This document shows, piece by piece, positions 1 through 7,442 of a stretch of 12,099 nucleotides of DNA. Made by a program: the position numbers and the translations under genes. The notes under the pieces are model-generated. The model was given only the letters and a program-made list of their open reading frames with translations, was not told the origin of the DNA and searched no databases. Position 1 is the stretch's first letter; every line of letters begins with the position of its first letter. The stretch lies in the NCBI GenBank assembly GCA_947630465.1, contig CANRHT010000284.1, positions 1 to 12,099 of the forward strand, written 5' to 3'. Origin of the DNA: an uncultured Pseudomonadaceae bacterium (GTDB lineage Bacteria; Pseudomonadota; Gammaproteobacteria; Pseudomonadales; Pseudomonadaceae).

Positions 1-15
1 TTCATAATCTGACAC

Positions 16-29
16 CGTGATAAGTCACG
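16..29. repeat. short perfect inverted repeat downstream of the leftmost gene
   Basis: CGTGA (16-20) and TCACG (25-29) flank a 4-nt loop, 14 bases beyond the stop codon of the leftward gene. No T-run follows on the - strand, so it is at best a weak or Rho-type 3' end structure, and it may be chance. Confidence 0.2.
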
Positions 30-42
30 CTACTATAGCGCC

Positions 43-312
43 TTAAAGTGTGTCCGGTTTCATTAAACCACTACAGAGGCCCTTTAAGAGTGGACCTGTA
101 AATCTACTTTCGGCTTTTGTTTTGGATCGTTCGCCTGTCTCCAGCTCTTGAATGGCAGCTAGAACCTCTCTAGGGTTGAGTTCCGGTATGCTGCTAAGGC
201 GCTCTTGCATTTGCTTAATTAAAAGTTGGCTGTATCTATTGTTGGGAGCATATCCATCAATACCAATTACTGTTGCAAAGTCTTTGATACTTAGATGTCC
301 TAGATTACTCAT
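43..312 (-). CDS. hypothetical protein, phage-associated, 89 aa
   Basis: Unrecognised small protein read leftward, divergent from the terminase operon. The ATG at 312 is preferred over the in-frame ATG at 336 (8 residues longer) because it is preceded by a purine-rich Shine-Dalgarno (AGAGGGAGGG), whereas the upstream ATG has none. The protein begins MSNLGHLSIKDFATVIGIDG, is predicted mainly helical, and ends with FTGPLLKGL followed by a short tail. The C-terminal motif loosely resembles the F-x-x-P-L-x-G-L-(W) motif of some uncharacterised prophage proteins, but I cannot assign a function. It has no signal peptide or membrane segment. Its opposite orientation to the late genes suggests separate regulation. 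That it is a real gene rests on its Shine-Dalgarno and protein-like composition. Confidence 0.55.
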   Translation of the reverse strand: MSNLGHLSIKDFATVIGIDGYAPNNRYSQLLIKQMQERLSSIPELNPREVLAAIQELETGERSKTKAESRFTGPLLKGLCSGLMKPDTL

Positions 313-355
313 ATTGAGCGCCCTCCCTCTCAGCATAATAGGTGCGAATACTATA

Positions 356-380
356 CCACCTCTCCGTAGGTGGCTTTTTT
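356..380 (+). terminator. intrinsic terminator-like hairpin upstream of the terminase genes
   Basis: A perfect 6-bp stem, CCACCT (356-361) with AGGTGG (368-373), has a 6-nt loop and is followed by C and six T (375-380). It is oriented to stop + strand transcription, yet the gene to its left lies on the - strand, so no visible gene ends here. It could act on a transcript starting within or left of the divergent gene, or be a promoter-proximal leader terminator for the late operon. The same CCACC/GGTGG stem recurs inside the large terminase gene. Confidence 0.55.
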
Positions 381-391
381 ATGGATAAAAC

Positions 392-445
392 ATGAGCACT
401 AAGAAAAAGGCGGTCACCGCTCGCGGTGGTCGTAAAGCAACCTAA
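392..445 (+). CDS. possible 17-aa basic peptide
   Basis: The frame encodes MSTKKKAVTARGGRKAT, with seven Lys/Arg in 17 residues. It lies 11 bases after the T-run of the upstream terminator-like hairpin. Only a weak GGA (383-385) stands at Shine-Dalgarno distance, and a 4-codon ORF (MDKT) overlaps its start by ATGA. Part of the coding sequence forms a dyad, CACCGC (415-420) with GCGGTG (423-428). It may be a chance ORF or an RNA structure. Confidence 0.2.
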   Translation: MSTKKKAVTARGGRKAT

Positions 446-496
446 AGAGACCCAAAAAATAAAACACCCCATGCAAACCCTGTGAGGAGTAAGGAT

Positions 497-1021
497 ATGG
501 CACATTGCGGAGCCAAAACCCGCAGTGGCCTACCGTGCAAAAACAGGGCTATGATAAACGGCCGTTGTCGCATGCACGGTGGCAAGGCCACAGTGACACA
601 TAAGGGCAATCAAAACGCCCGAACCCATGGTATCTACTCGGATGCAATTGATGTAGACGAGCAAGAGCTATGGGAGCAAGTAGAGATAGGTAATCTGGAC
701 AATGCAATTCGGATTGCGCATTTACAGCTACGCCGGGCGATGATTGCCCAAAGAGCCGCTGAAGCTGAGGGCGGCTTGGATCTCGACATGGAGAGCACGA
801 CCACTATCGAGTTAGGTGATGAGCCAGAGGGTAGTGAAGAGTCATCACGTAAAAGCAAAACCATACAACGTCAGCGTCGTCCCTATGAAGACATTATCAA
901 TCGTCTATTAGGTCGTATCGGTGACCTAGAAGCGAAACGAGCAGATATTGCCAATAAAGCAGGCCACTCAGATGATGTGGCTGGATTGCTATCCGAGTTA
1001 ATTGAAAAACTACCGACATGA
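497..1021 (+). CDS. terminase small subunit-like protein with HGG motif and CCCH cluster
   Basis: Likely the DNA-recognition subunit of the packaging motor, 174 aa. The ATG at 497 has GAGGAG (484-489) 7 bases upstream, so it is preferred to the GTG at 482. The N-terminus carries C4, C14, C24 and H27 (spacing C-x9-C-x9-C-x2-H), then HGGK and the GNQNARTHGIYSD segment. This is the layout of the HGG-type phage proteins commonly found directly before large terminase genes. A charged, acidic Ser/Glu-rich segment (about 100-120) is followed by a helical C-terminal region (about 130-160) suited to oligomerisation. The stop overlaps the large terminase start by ATGA, so translation is probably coupled. 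The role follows mainly from position and the N-terminal motif. A metal-binding N-terminus is inference. Confidence 0.75.
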   Translation: MAHCGAKTRSGLPCKNRAMINGRCRMHGGKATVTHKGNQNARTHGIYSDAIDVDEQELWEQVEIGNLDNAIRIAHLQLRRAMIAQRAAEAEGGLDLDMESTTTIELGDEPEGSEESSRKSKTIQRQRRPYEDIINRLLGRIGDLEAKRADIANKAGHSDDVAGLLSELIEKLPT

Positions 1022-2337
1022 AGACAGGCAACTTACTACTAGATCGCCAGTTAGCGCGTTGGTACCCATTAAAAGATCACCCTGTGCAGCTGGCCTTAAT
1101 TGACGCGGTGCCAAATGGTATTCGCTTTCCTTTAGTACCGGCAGGGCGACGTTCTGGCAAGACGGAACGATTTAAGCGTTTTTTGGTTAAGCAGGCCAAC
1201 AGAGAAATAGGCCAGTACTTTGCCGCAGCCCCAACTCATGACCAGGCGAAGAAAATTTTCTGGGATGACTTAAAGGCATTCACGTTATCGTCATTGCATA
1301 CAAAGCGGCCTAGTGAATCGGATCGCATTATCTATTTACCAAATGGTAGTGAGATTCATGTCATTGGCTTAGATAAGCCGCAGCGTATTGAAGGTATCCC
1401 ATGGGCGGGGGGTGGCATCGATGAGTTCGCAGACGTTAAGTCTGACGCATGGGAAGCAAATATACTACCAGCCCTAAATACAGTTAACCCCACCAATCCT
1501 GACTATAGGGCTTGGGCATGGCTGCTAGGCGTGCCGGATGGACTGAACCATTATTACGACCTTTGTCAGAGGGCTGAGTCTGGGCAAGATCCAAATTTTG
1601 CTGTTTTTCACTGGAAGTCGGCTGAGATTTTGCCTGATGATGTGATTGTTGCAATGAAGCGGGCCATGTCTGAGAAGCAGTTTCGGCAGGAGTTTGAGGC
1701 ATCGTTTGAAACAGCAGCAGGCCGAATCTATGAGGATTATGGAAAAGACAACCATACGGATGAACGCATTAAGCCATATGAGGCCCTGCTTTGGATGCAT
1801 GACCAGAACTACACGCCACTATCGTCGGCAGTTGGAGTAAGGCGGGGCAATAGTCTGTATCTGCTTGATGAGATTGTCTTAACGAGCGCTGTATCAAGGC
1901 AGTCCGCAATTGAGTTTGTAGAGAAATTTAAGAACCACCAAAATAAGGTGGTTTTTTTGTATGGGGACCCAGCGGGCAGAGCAGGGGAAAAACACGGTCA
2001 CGCCTCTGACTATACGGATATTGAACAGGTGCTACGTACTAATGGGTGGAAGTGTATTCGCAAACTTAAACCAGCACACCCTGCTATTAAGGATAGGCAA
2101 AACGCCGTGCGAGGCAAGATTCGTAGCGCTGATGGCTCTGTTTCCTTGTACGTGAATCCTGTTACAGCAAAGTGGTGCGACAAGGGCTTAGCTACGGTCC
2201 AGTTGAAAGAGGGCTCTAGTTTTCAAGAAGACGATAAAAACAAATATCAACACATTACTACCGCAATTGGCTACTGCATTGATTATGAGTGGCCTTTAGA
2301 TAGGAAAGTTGCCATTCAGAGGGCATTACAAATATGA
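1018..2337 (+). CDS. phage terminase large subunit (ATPase/nuclease)
   Basis: ATP-driven DNA packaging motor and endonuclease that docks on the portal; 439 aa, a usual length. The N-terminal ATPase domain shows Walker A GRRSGKTE (43-50) and Walker B GGGIDEFA with D135 and E136. The C-terminal RNase H-like nuclease domain shows MHDQNYTP (D262), LYLLDE (D284) and GDPAG (D317). The late HITTAIGY segment (412-419) sits where related terminases usually have H-x-x-D-A-x-G-Y, and Thr415 occupies the Asp position, so the catalytic set may differ here. The gene overlaps both neighbours by ATGA. A strong terminator-like hairpin lies within the coding sequence at 1933-1958. The assignment is secure. Confidence 0.96.
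   Translation: MKTGNLLLDRQLARWYPLKDHPVQLALIDAVPNGIRFPLVPAGRRSGKTERFKRFLVKQANREIGQYFAAAPTHDQAKKIFWDDLKAFTLSSLHTKRPSESDRIIYLPNGSEIHVIGLDKPQRIEGIPWAGGGIDEFADVKSDAWEANILPALNTVNPTNPDYRAWAWLLGVPDGLNHYYDLCQRAESGQDPNFAVFHWKSAEILPDDVIVAMKRAMSEKQFRQEFEASFETAAGRIYEDYGKDNHTDERIKPYEALLWMHDQNYTPLSSAVGVRRGNSLYLLDEIVLTSAVSRQSAIEFVEKFKNHQNKVVFLYGDPAGRAGEKHGHASDYTDIEQVLRTNGWKCIRKLKPAHPAIKDRQNAVRGKIRSADGSVSLYVNPVTAKWCDKGLATVQLKEGSSFQEDDKNKYQHITTAIGYCIDYEWPLDRKVAIQRALQI
1933..1958 (+). terminator. intragenic terminator-like hairpin in the large terminase gene
   Basis: A perfect 7-bp stem, AACCACC (1933-1939) with GGTGGTT (1947-1953), has an A-rich 7-nt loop and is followed directly by five further T (1954-1958). 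It has all the hallmarks of an intrinsic terminator on the coding strand, but lies at about codons 306-314 of the large terminase, just before the nuclease GDPAG motif. Translating ribosomes would normally keep it from folding. Whether it terminates transcription is unknown. Confidence 0.5.
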
Positions 2338-3764
2338 GCAACAAACAACCTGTAGACCAAAGGCTACCGGCACTGACTGCTATGGCGGTTAACTGGCCTG
2401 TGATTGATGCGTTGCGTGGTGGTACCGCTGCAATGCGCCAGGCAGGCATTAAGTATTTGCCAAAGCGTCGCATGGAAGAGCCAGACGACTATAAAGAGCG
2501 TTTAGGCCGTGCAACGTTAAGTCCCTCTTTTGTGGATGCGGTAGATAGCATGGTAGGGCGTGTTTTCACAAAGCCCATCTCGATTAGTGATAGCGTGCCA
2601 GAGCAGATCCGCGTTTTACTTGAGGACGTGGATACTGAGGACCGTAACCTGCATGCCTTTGCTCGTGACTGGATGGATGATGCCATTAGTTATGGCATTA
2701 GCCATGTGTTAGTGGATATGCCGCCTAATACGGCTAGAACACAGGCCGAAGAAAAAGCCTTAGGTATCCGGCCGTATGGGGTTTTGGTTAAGCATGATCA
2801 AATACTAGGCTGGCGCTCTAAAGCACAAGGTGGCGGTGTTGTGCTGACACAGGTGCGCATACGTGAGGTGATCGAGGAGGAAGACGGGCCTTACGGAGTG
2901 AAAGAGGTCGAGCAAATCCGCGTGCTTGAAATCGGACACTATGAGCTTCACCGAAAAGACAAAGAGGGTGCTTGGTTTGTTTATGAGCGCGGTAACACTA
3001 CGCTGGATCGAATCCCGTTGATTACCCTGTATGCAAATCGCACCGGCTTTATGTTGGCTACACCACCGTTGCTTGAACTCGCTTGGTTAAACGTCAAGCA
3101 TTGGCAAAAGCAAAGCAGCCTTGATACGTTGATTGAGACGGCCTGTGTGCCCATTCTGGCAACCATTGGAGTACAGCCTAAATTTGATGAAAACGGCAAT
3201 GAAAAGCCGGGTATTGTGATTGGAGCTAAGTCGGGGATTGATATTCCGTTTGGTGGTGACATTAAGTACGTGGAGCATTCAGGCGCTGCGATTGAGTCAG
3301 GGCGTAATGATCTCAAAGACCTTGAGGAGCAGATGCGGATTGCAGGTGGCCACTTGCTTAAACCTGATTCAAGCGTCATGACAGCAGCACAAGCTAAGGT
3401 CGAAAATGCTAAGGAAGTATCACGCCTTGGCATGATTGCTCAAAACCTAGAAGACTGTATTGATCAGTTGCTAGGGCTAATGGGCGAATGGATGAAGCTG
3501 GCTGTTAAGCCTGGCAACGTGCAAGTCCACGTTAATCTTGATCCTGATAGTGCACCCGCTGAAAGCATGGGTGTTTTGATAGGCATGTACAACGTGGGAG
3601 CATTAAGTCGTCAGGGTCTATTTGACGAGGCCAAGCGACGTGGGCTTATTAGCGATGACACCACATGGGAGCAAGAGCAAGCCAAGATCGAAAGTGACGG
3701 GCCTGAATCAGGAGAAGTCGCAAGACTTCTAGCAGAGTTTAAACAAACTCAAGGCGGTGACTAA
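2334..3764 (+). CDS. phage portal protein (DUF4055 family)
   Basis: Forms the ring at the unique capsid vertex through which DNA passes and to which terminase and neck attach; 476 aa. The N-terminal region has the family pattern W21-x2-ID-x-L-RGG, then an AG-x-KYLP segment near residue 40, a Tyr-rich basic stretch, and VDSMVGRVFTKP around residues 71-82. An acidic HVLVDMPP segment follows near residue 125. The C-terminal third (SSVMTAAQAK onward) is helical, as expected for portal stem and wing helices. The gene begins by ATGA overlap with the large terminase and ends by TAATG overlap with the head morphogenesis gene. Family and position agree, so the call is strong. Confidence 0.92.
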   Translation: MSNKQPVDQRLPALTAMAVNWPVIDALRGGTAAMRQAGIKYLPKRRMEEPDDYKERLGRATLSPSFVDAVDSMVGRVFTKPISISDSVPEQIRVLLEDVDTEDRNLHAFARDWMDDAISYGISHVLVDMPPNTARTQAEEKALGIRPYGVLVKHDQILGWRSKAQGGGVVLTQVRIREVIEEEDGPYGVKEVEQIRVLEIGHYELHRKDKEGAWFVYERGNTTLDRIPLITLYANRTGFMLATPPLLELAWLNVKHWQKQSSLDTLIETACVPILATIGVQPKFDENGNEKPGIVIGAKSGIDIPFGGDIKYVEHSGAAIESGRNDLKDLEEQMRIAGGHLLKPDSSVMTAAQAKVENAKEVSRLGMIAQNLEDCIDQLLGLMGEWMKLAVKPGNVQVHVNLDPDSAPAESMGVLIGMYNVGALSRQGLFDEAKRRGLISDDTTWEQEQAKIESDGPESGEVARLLAEFKQTQGGD

Positions 3765-4822
3765 TGCCTAATAGCATTGATCGTAAAATCGCTGAGCTAC
3801 TCACGGACGCGAATATCGACTCGCTACGTTATGCGTCAGGTCAGTGGAGTGATATTGAGTACAAAATACGTGCCTTGCTTAAGGAGGTGCGTAAAGCGCT
3901 GATTAACGCTGATGTTCGAACTAAACGGGATGCGGAAAAGCTGATTCGCGAAGTCTCTAAAATCATTAGTCAGGGCTATGGGGCTATTTCTGCTGAGCAA
4001 TTGCTGGCATTAGAGGCATTGGTGCCTATTGCGTCAAAAAGCACGGCTGCAGCAGTGAATACGGCCATTGGTGCAAAACTCCTAAAGCAGCATAAGCGTA
4101 TTGCTCTCAAGGCGGCTGATGTATTGATACAAGGCGCACCGTCAACGGATTGGTGGGCCAGTCAAGCCTATACCGTGCAAAAGCGGTTTTCGCAGGTGGT
4201 GCGAACAGGCGTAGCTAGAGGCCTGACTGTGGAGCAAATGGCACGTGCTGTAGTGGGACGTGGCCCTAATGAAGAATCGTTGCCCGGCGAGGGCGTGCTT
4301 GATGTAGCGCTTCGGGATTCACGCTCTTTAGTACATAGTAGTGTGCAAACAGTGCTAGCAGAAGGGCGCCGAGCGCTGTATCAGTCAAATAGCGATATTG
4401 TGATTGGCACAAGACAGCTCAGTACGTTAGATAGTCACACTACGATTCAGTGCCAAGTGCGTGATGGGCTAGAGTGGACGCTGGATGGAAAGCCAGTGGG
4501 CCACAAGGTGCCGTACAACGGCGGTGTTCCTGTGCACTGGGGTTGTCGTAGTAGTGAAACGCCCGTGCTCAAACCCATCGAGATTAATGGGGTGAAGCTG
4601 CAGGGGTTTCGAGGTTCACAACGAGCTAGCACGGACGGACCTGTCAGCTCAGAGTTGAATTTTGAGCAATGGCTTGAGGGTAAGAGCAAACGCTTTCAAG
4701 AGGAGGTATTAGGTAAAGGACGAGCAGAACTATGGCGAGAAGGCAAAATTACCTTTGCCGATTTACTAGATTTACGAGGGGCCCCGTTAACGCTTAAGCA
4801 GTTGCGGGAAAAATACGAGTAG
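3764..4822 (+). CDS. phage head morphogenesis / minor head protein (SPP1 gp7 / Mu F-like)
   Basis: Minor capsid protein that associates with the portal and assists head assembly or DNA ejection; 352 aa. The conserved C-terminal module is present: LDSHTT with D223, C230 within IQCQVRDG, and P-V-H258-W-G-C261-R262. This matches the L-D-x-x-T...C...P-x-H-x-x-C-R pattern of the family, a probable metal-stabilised site, with His225 in place of the more common Arg. A FEQWL...FQEEVLGKGR segment and an LTLKQLR end follow, also typical. The long N-terminal part is helical. It starts by TAATG overlap with the portal gene, and a GAAA-looped terminator lies 20 bases past its stop. Confidence 0.9.
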   Translation: MPNSIDRKIAELLTDANIDSLRYASGQWSDIEYKIRALLKEVRKALINADVRTKRDAEKLIREVSKIISQGYGAISAEQLLALEALVPIASKSTAAAVNTAIGAKLLKQHKRIALKAADVLIQGAPSTDWWASQAYTVQKRFSQVVRTGVARGLTVEQMARAVVGRGPNEESLPGEGVLDVALRDSRSLVHSSVQTVLAEGRRALYQSNSDIVIGTRQLSTLDSHTTIQCQVRDGLEWTLDGKPVGHKVPYNGGVPVHWGCRSSETPVLKPIEINGVKLQGFRGSQRASTDGPVSSELNFEQWLEGKSKRFQEEVLGKGRAELWREGKITFADLLDLRGAPLTLKQLREKYE

Positions 4823-4842
4823 TACGAAATGATATGGATAGA

Positions 4843-4872
4843 GCCGCTTTAGGAAACTAGGGTGGCTTTTTT
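4843..4872 (+). terminator. intrinsic terminator-like hairpin with GAAA tetraloop
   Basis: A 10-bp stem, GCCGCTTTAG (4843-4852) with CTAGGGTGGC (4857-4866), includes three G-U pairs and closes a GAAA (GNRA) tetraloop. Six T follow (4867-4872). It lies between the minor head and scaffold genes and may lower or pass transcription between the packaging and capsid blocks. A small TGCC/GGCA stem (4875-4885) follows before the next Shine-Dalgarno. Confidence 0.7.
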
Positions 4873-4905
4873 ATTGCCTGCGGCAGATAAGAAAAAGGGT
4901 GAACT

Positions 4906-5658
4906 ATGAAATTGAAGTTAGATGAAAACGGTCATGCTGTCTTGCGAGAGGGTAAGCCGGTATATGTGCATGAAGATGGCAAAGAAGTGGTTTTTGATGC
5001 CATTGATGCAACGGCAACTATTAATCGATTGAACATTGAGGCGCAAAAGCATCGAGAAACGAATCAATCTTTAGAGACACAGGTGAAAGCCTTTGAGGGG
5101 ATTGAAGATCCTAAAGCAGCTATCGAAGCGTTACGTACGGTGGCAAACCTTGATTCTAAAAAGCTAATCGATGCCGGTGAAGTCGATCAAGTGAAGACGG
5201 AGATTAGCAAAGCGTATCAAAGCCAGATTGATGAAATTAAAACAGCTAAAGATCAATTAGAGCAGCAACTTTATGCTGAAAAGATTGGTGGTGCTTTTTC
5301 ACGCTCCAAGCTAGTGGCTGAAAAACTAGCGATTCCGGTGGATTTAGTTCAAGCGGCATTTGGCTCGGCATTCAAGATCGAGGAGGGCCAAGTCGTTGCT
5401 TATGACGCGCACGGTCAAAAGATTTATAGCCGCGAAACACCTGGCGCTTTAGCAGGGTTTGACGAGGCATTAGAGGTGCTAGTGAATGCCTACCCCCACA
5501 AAGATCAGATTTTAAAAGGCTCAGGACAGTCGGGTAGTGGTGCGCGACAAGGGGGTGATGGGGGTCAAACGTTGAAGCGTTCAGAGATGAACACGCAGGA
5601 CAAGGCCGCGTTCATTCAAGAGCACGGTCAAGACGCGTATTTAAAACTTTCTAAATAA
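4906..5658 (+). CDS. scaffold-like capsid assembly protein
   Basis: Probable internal scaffold for procapsid assembly, 250 aa, directly before the major capsid gene as is usual for scaffolds. Residues about 35-63 and 93-128 are charged, heptad-like helices (coiled coil), followed by a conserved-looking block (about 133-203) with FSRSKLVAEKLAIP and an AYDAHGQKIYSRETPG segment. A flexible Gly/Ser-rich linker (205-220) precedes a small basic and polar C-terminal helical segment, which in scaffolds often contacts the shell. It resembles the uncharacterised family recently numbered DUF6651, named from memory. The ATG at 4906 follows AAGGGTGA. No protease motif is visible, so how it leaves the head is not clear. 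Confidence 0.72.
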   Translation: MKLKLDENGHAVLREGKPVYVHEDGKEVVFDAIDATATINRLNIEAQKHRETNQSLETQVKAFEGIEDPKAAIEALRTVANLDSKKLIDAGEVDQVKTEISKAYQSQIDEIKTAKDQLEQQLYAEKIGGAFSRSKLVAEKLAIPVDLVQAAFGSAFKIEEGQVVAYDAHGQKIYSRETPGALAGFDEALEVLVNAYPHKDQILKGSGQSGSGARQGGDGGQTLKRSEMNTQDKAAFIQEHGQDAYLKLSK

Positions 5659-5669
5659 AGAGGTGAATG

Positions 5670-6626
5670 ATGGGAACCACAGTTAATAACGATATGGTGA
5701 TTTACAACCGTCTCGCACAGACGGCGTACTTGGAGCGACTTCAAGACAATCTGGATGTGTTTAACACCGCGTCAAATGGTGCGATTCTGTACCGAAACGA
5801 AATTATTGAAGGCGATTTCGATAAAAAAGCCTTCTACAAAGTGGGCGGCAGCATTGAGCACCGTGATGTGAACTCAACAAACAAGGTCACGCCTAAGAAA
5901 ATTGGTGCTGGCGAAGCGGTGGGTGTGAAGTGTCCGTACAAATACGGGCCTTATGCGTCGACTGAAGAAGCATTTAAACGTCGTGCACGTACCCCTGAAG
6001 AGTTCGCTATGCTGATCGGTCAGGATATGGCTGATGCACTCATGGAAGGCCGTCTTAAGTACGCCTTAGCAGCACTTGATGCTGCGATTGGTGGTAACGC
6101 TGCGATGGTCGCTAAGGGTGATATTGCGACAGACGGGCGTAAAGCGTTAACCCGCGGGATGCGCACCTTTGGTGACAAGTTTGGTCGTATTGCGCTTTGG
6201 GTCATGAATTCCGATACGTACTTCGATATTGTTGATGACGCATTAACCAAGCAGATTTATGGCGAATCTGAAATTGTGGTTTACGGTGGTCTGCCAGGCA
6301 CTATGGGTAAGCCTGTGCTCGTAACCGACCAAGTGCCGACCGATAAAGCGTTTGGCTTACAAGGAGGTGCCATTCAGGTGGTTGAGTCTCAGGCCCCGGG
6401 CTTCCGCACTTGGGATATTAACGACGAGGAAAACTTGGCGATTGGTATCCGTGGTGAAGGTACCTTTAACTTGGAGCTCATGGGCTACAGCTGGAAAGAC
6501 ACGGTAGGCGGTGCTAATCCAACGCTTGCAGCGATTGGTGCGGCAGCTAACTGGCAGAAGCATGCAGGCAGCAACAAGATGACTGCAGGTGTTCTTCTGG
6601 ATTTAGCGGCCTCAACTGAGCCTTAA
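5670..6626 (+). CDS. phage major capsid protein (gp13-like, HK97 fold)
   Basis: Main shell protein, 318 aa. Two ATG codons occur in tandem at 5667 and 5670. The second is preferred because the AGAGGTGA Shine-Dalgarno ends at 5666, leaving it only 3 bases while the first has none. The protein starts MGTTVNNDMVIYN and has family-like landmarks: an E-loop/N-arm region with EIIEGDFDKKAFYK, GEAVGVKCPYKYGP, a helical ALAALDAAIGGNA segment, WVMNSDTYFDIVDDAL, and GLPGTMGKPVLVTDQVP. There is no N-terminal cleaved delta domain, consistent with a separate scaffold gene. A UUCG-looped terminator follows 20 bases past the stop. The role is secure; the exact subfamily is from memory. Confidence 0.9.
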   Translation: MGTTVNNDMVIYNRLAQTAYLERLQDNLDVFNTASNGAILYRNEIIEGDFDKKAFYKVGGSIEHRDVNSTNKVTPKKIGAGEAVGVKCPYKYGPYASTEEAFKRRARTPEEFAMLIGQDMADALMEGRLKYALAALDAAIGGNAAMVAKGDIATDGRKALTRGMRTFGDKFGRIALWVMNSDTYFDIVDDALTKQIYGESEIVVYGGLPGTMGKPVLVTDQVPTDKAFGLQGGAIQVVESQAPGFRTWDINDEENLAIGIRGEGTFNLELMGYSWKDTVGGANPTLAAIGAAANWQKHAGSNKMTAGVLLDLAASTEP

Positions 6627-6646
6627 TCTACGGAATTTGGGGCGAC

Positions 6647-6669
6647 AAGGAGCTTCGGCTCCTTTTTTT
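6647..6669 (+). terminator. intrinsic terminator after the capsid gene, TTCG loop
   Basis: A perfect 7-bp stem, AAGGAGC (6647-6653) with GCTCCTT (6658-6664), closes an extra-stable TTCG tetraloop, and T runs through 6669. It is the best-formed terminator in the window and sits directly after the most highly expressed structural gene. It may set capsid mRNA excess over the connector genes or protect the 3' end. Confidence 0.8.
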
Positions 6670-6681
6670 ATGGAGGCGTGA

Positions 6682-7068
6682 ATGCGTCTTTTGTATACAA
6701 AACGAATTACAGGGCTGCCTGAAGGCTTCTCTATTCGCAATCCCGATTACTTTCTGAAACCTGAAAACGGTGTGGGGCACGTGATTATTGAGGGCAAATA
6801 CCCTGCCATTGTCGAGGCTTATGAAAAGGAGGGTGTGCCCGTTGAGGCGGTAGGCAGCAAGGCAGCTGAACCTGTAGCGGCTCCAGATTCGGCCGCTAGT
6901 GATGCCGATAAAGCCGAGGCGGAAGTTGTTGGGCTAGGTCAGTCTACGGTTAAGGAGCTAAGCGATATGAGCGTGGACGAGCTGAAAGCTTATTTGACCG
7001 AGATAGGTATTGGGTTTGCGGCTAAGGCCACTAAACAGCAGTTGCTAGAGCTAGCTAAGGAGGTTTAA
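6682..7068 (+). CDS. small head-associated protein with C-terminal HeH/LEM-like domain
   Basis: A 128-aa protein just after the capsid gene. The N-terminal domain (1-57) is compact and beta-rich, with a GHVIIEGKYPAIVEAYEKEG segment. A low-complexity Ala/Asp/Pro linker (58-86) separates it from a C-terminal helix-extended-loop-helix segment (about 93-128), with pattern LSDMSVDELKAYL...K-A-T-K-Q-Q-L-L-E-L. HeH/LEM domains often bind DNA or protein, and this layout is frequent in small proteins between capsid and connector genes of siphoviruses. GGAGGCG stands 5 bases before the ATG. The next gene starts immediately after the stop. A decoration or connector accessory role is inferred from position only. 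Confidence 0.65.
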   Translation: MRLLYTKRITGLPEGFSIRNPDYFLKPENGVGHVIIEGKYPAIVEAYEKEGVPVEAVGSKAAEPVAAPDSAASDADKAEAEVVGLGQSTVKELSDMSVDELKAYLTEIGIGFAAKATKQQLLELAKEV

Positions 7069-7440
7069 GTGTCTATTGAGCAAGAAATTCAAAACAAAGG
7101 CTTAACAGCGCCACGCATTACTCCAGATGATATTGAGGCGAACATCGCAAGTGAGCACTACTTTACTGGATTTGACGGTGCAATGCATCGAGGCGAGTAC
7201 GCTAAGTATGTGGGAGATTGGGAGGTCCCGCGAACTATTGAGGCGCTGGGGCTGCTTACTTTTTGTGTCTTGGTGCTACGTAACGGTTTTACGGTTACGG
7301 GCGAGTCGGCTTGCGCTAGCCCTGAAAATTTTGATGCTGAAATCGGGCGCAAGATTGCTCGAGCTAATGCAGTCAATAAAATTTGGCCGCTAATGGGTTA
7401 TCAGTTAAAGCAGCAGTTATATAAAGCGCAGGAGGTTTAA
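7069..7440 (+). CDS. N4 gp49 / Sf6 gene 66 family phage protein
   Basis: A 123-aa protein starting at GTG, supported by AAGGAGGT (7057-7064) 4 bases upstream; its start abuts the preceding stop. It has the family signature across most of its length: RITPDDIEANI (16-26), a Cys in LLTFCVLVLRNGF (62-74), TGESACASPENFDAEIG (77-93), then ARANAVNKIWPLMGYQL (98-114). The family is widespread in phages, sometimes near structural genes and sometimes elsewhere, and its biochemical role is not established. Here it lies in the head-completion block. Assignment to the family is confident and its function is open. Confidence 0.82.
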   Translation: MSIEQEIQNKGLTAPRITPDDIEANIASEHYFTGFDGAMHRGEYAKYVGDWEVPRTIEALGLLTFCVLVLRNGFTVTGESACASPENFDAEIGRKIARANAVNKIWPLMGYQLKQQLYKAQEV

Positions 7441-7442
7441 TC

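Noticed and set aside
2..72. Open frame shifted from the leftmost gene that would extend its C-terminus by 22 residues
   Set aside because: It lies beyond an in-frame TAG and needs a frameshift. I see no evidence that the gene is disrupted, although relatives could show otherwise.
2981..3433. 150-aa open frame on the - strand
   Set aside because: It is the antisense shadow of the portal gene, whose frame matches a known family from end to end. There is no ribosome site and composition is unlike a real protein.
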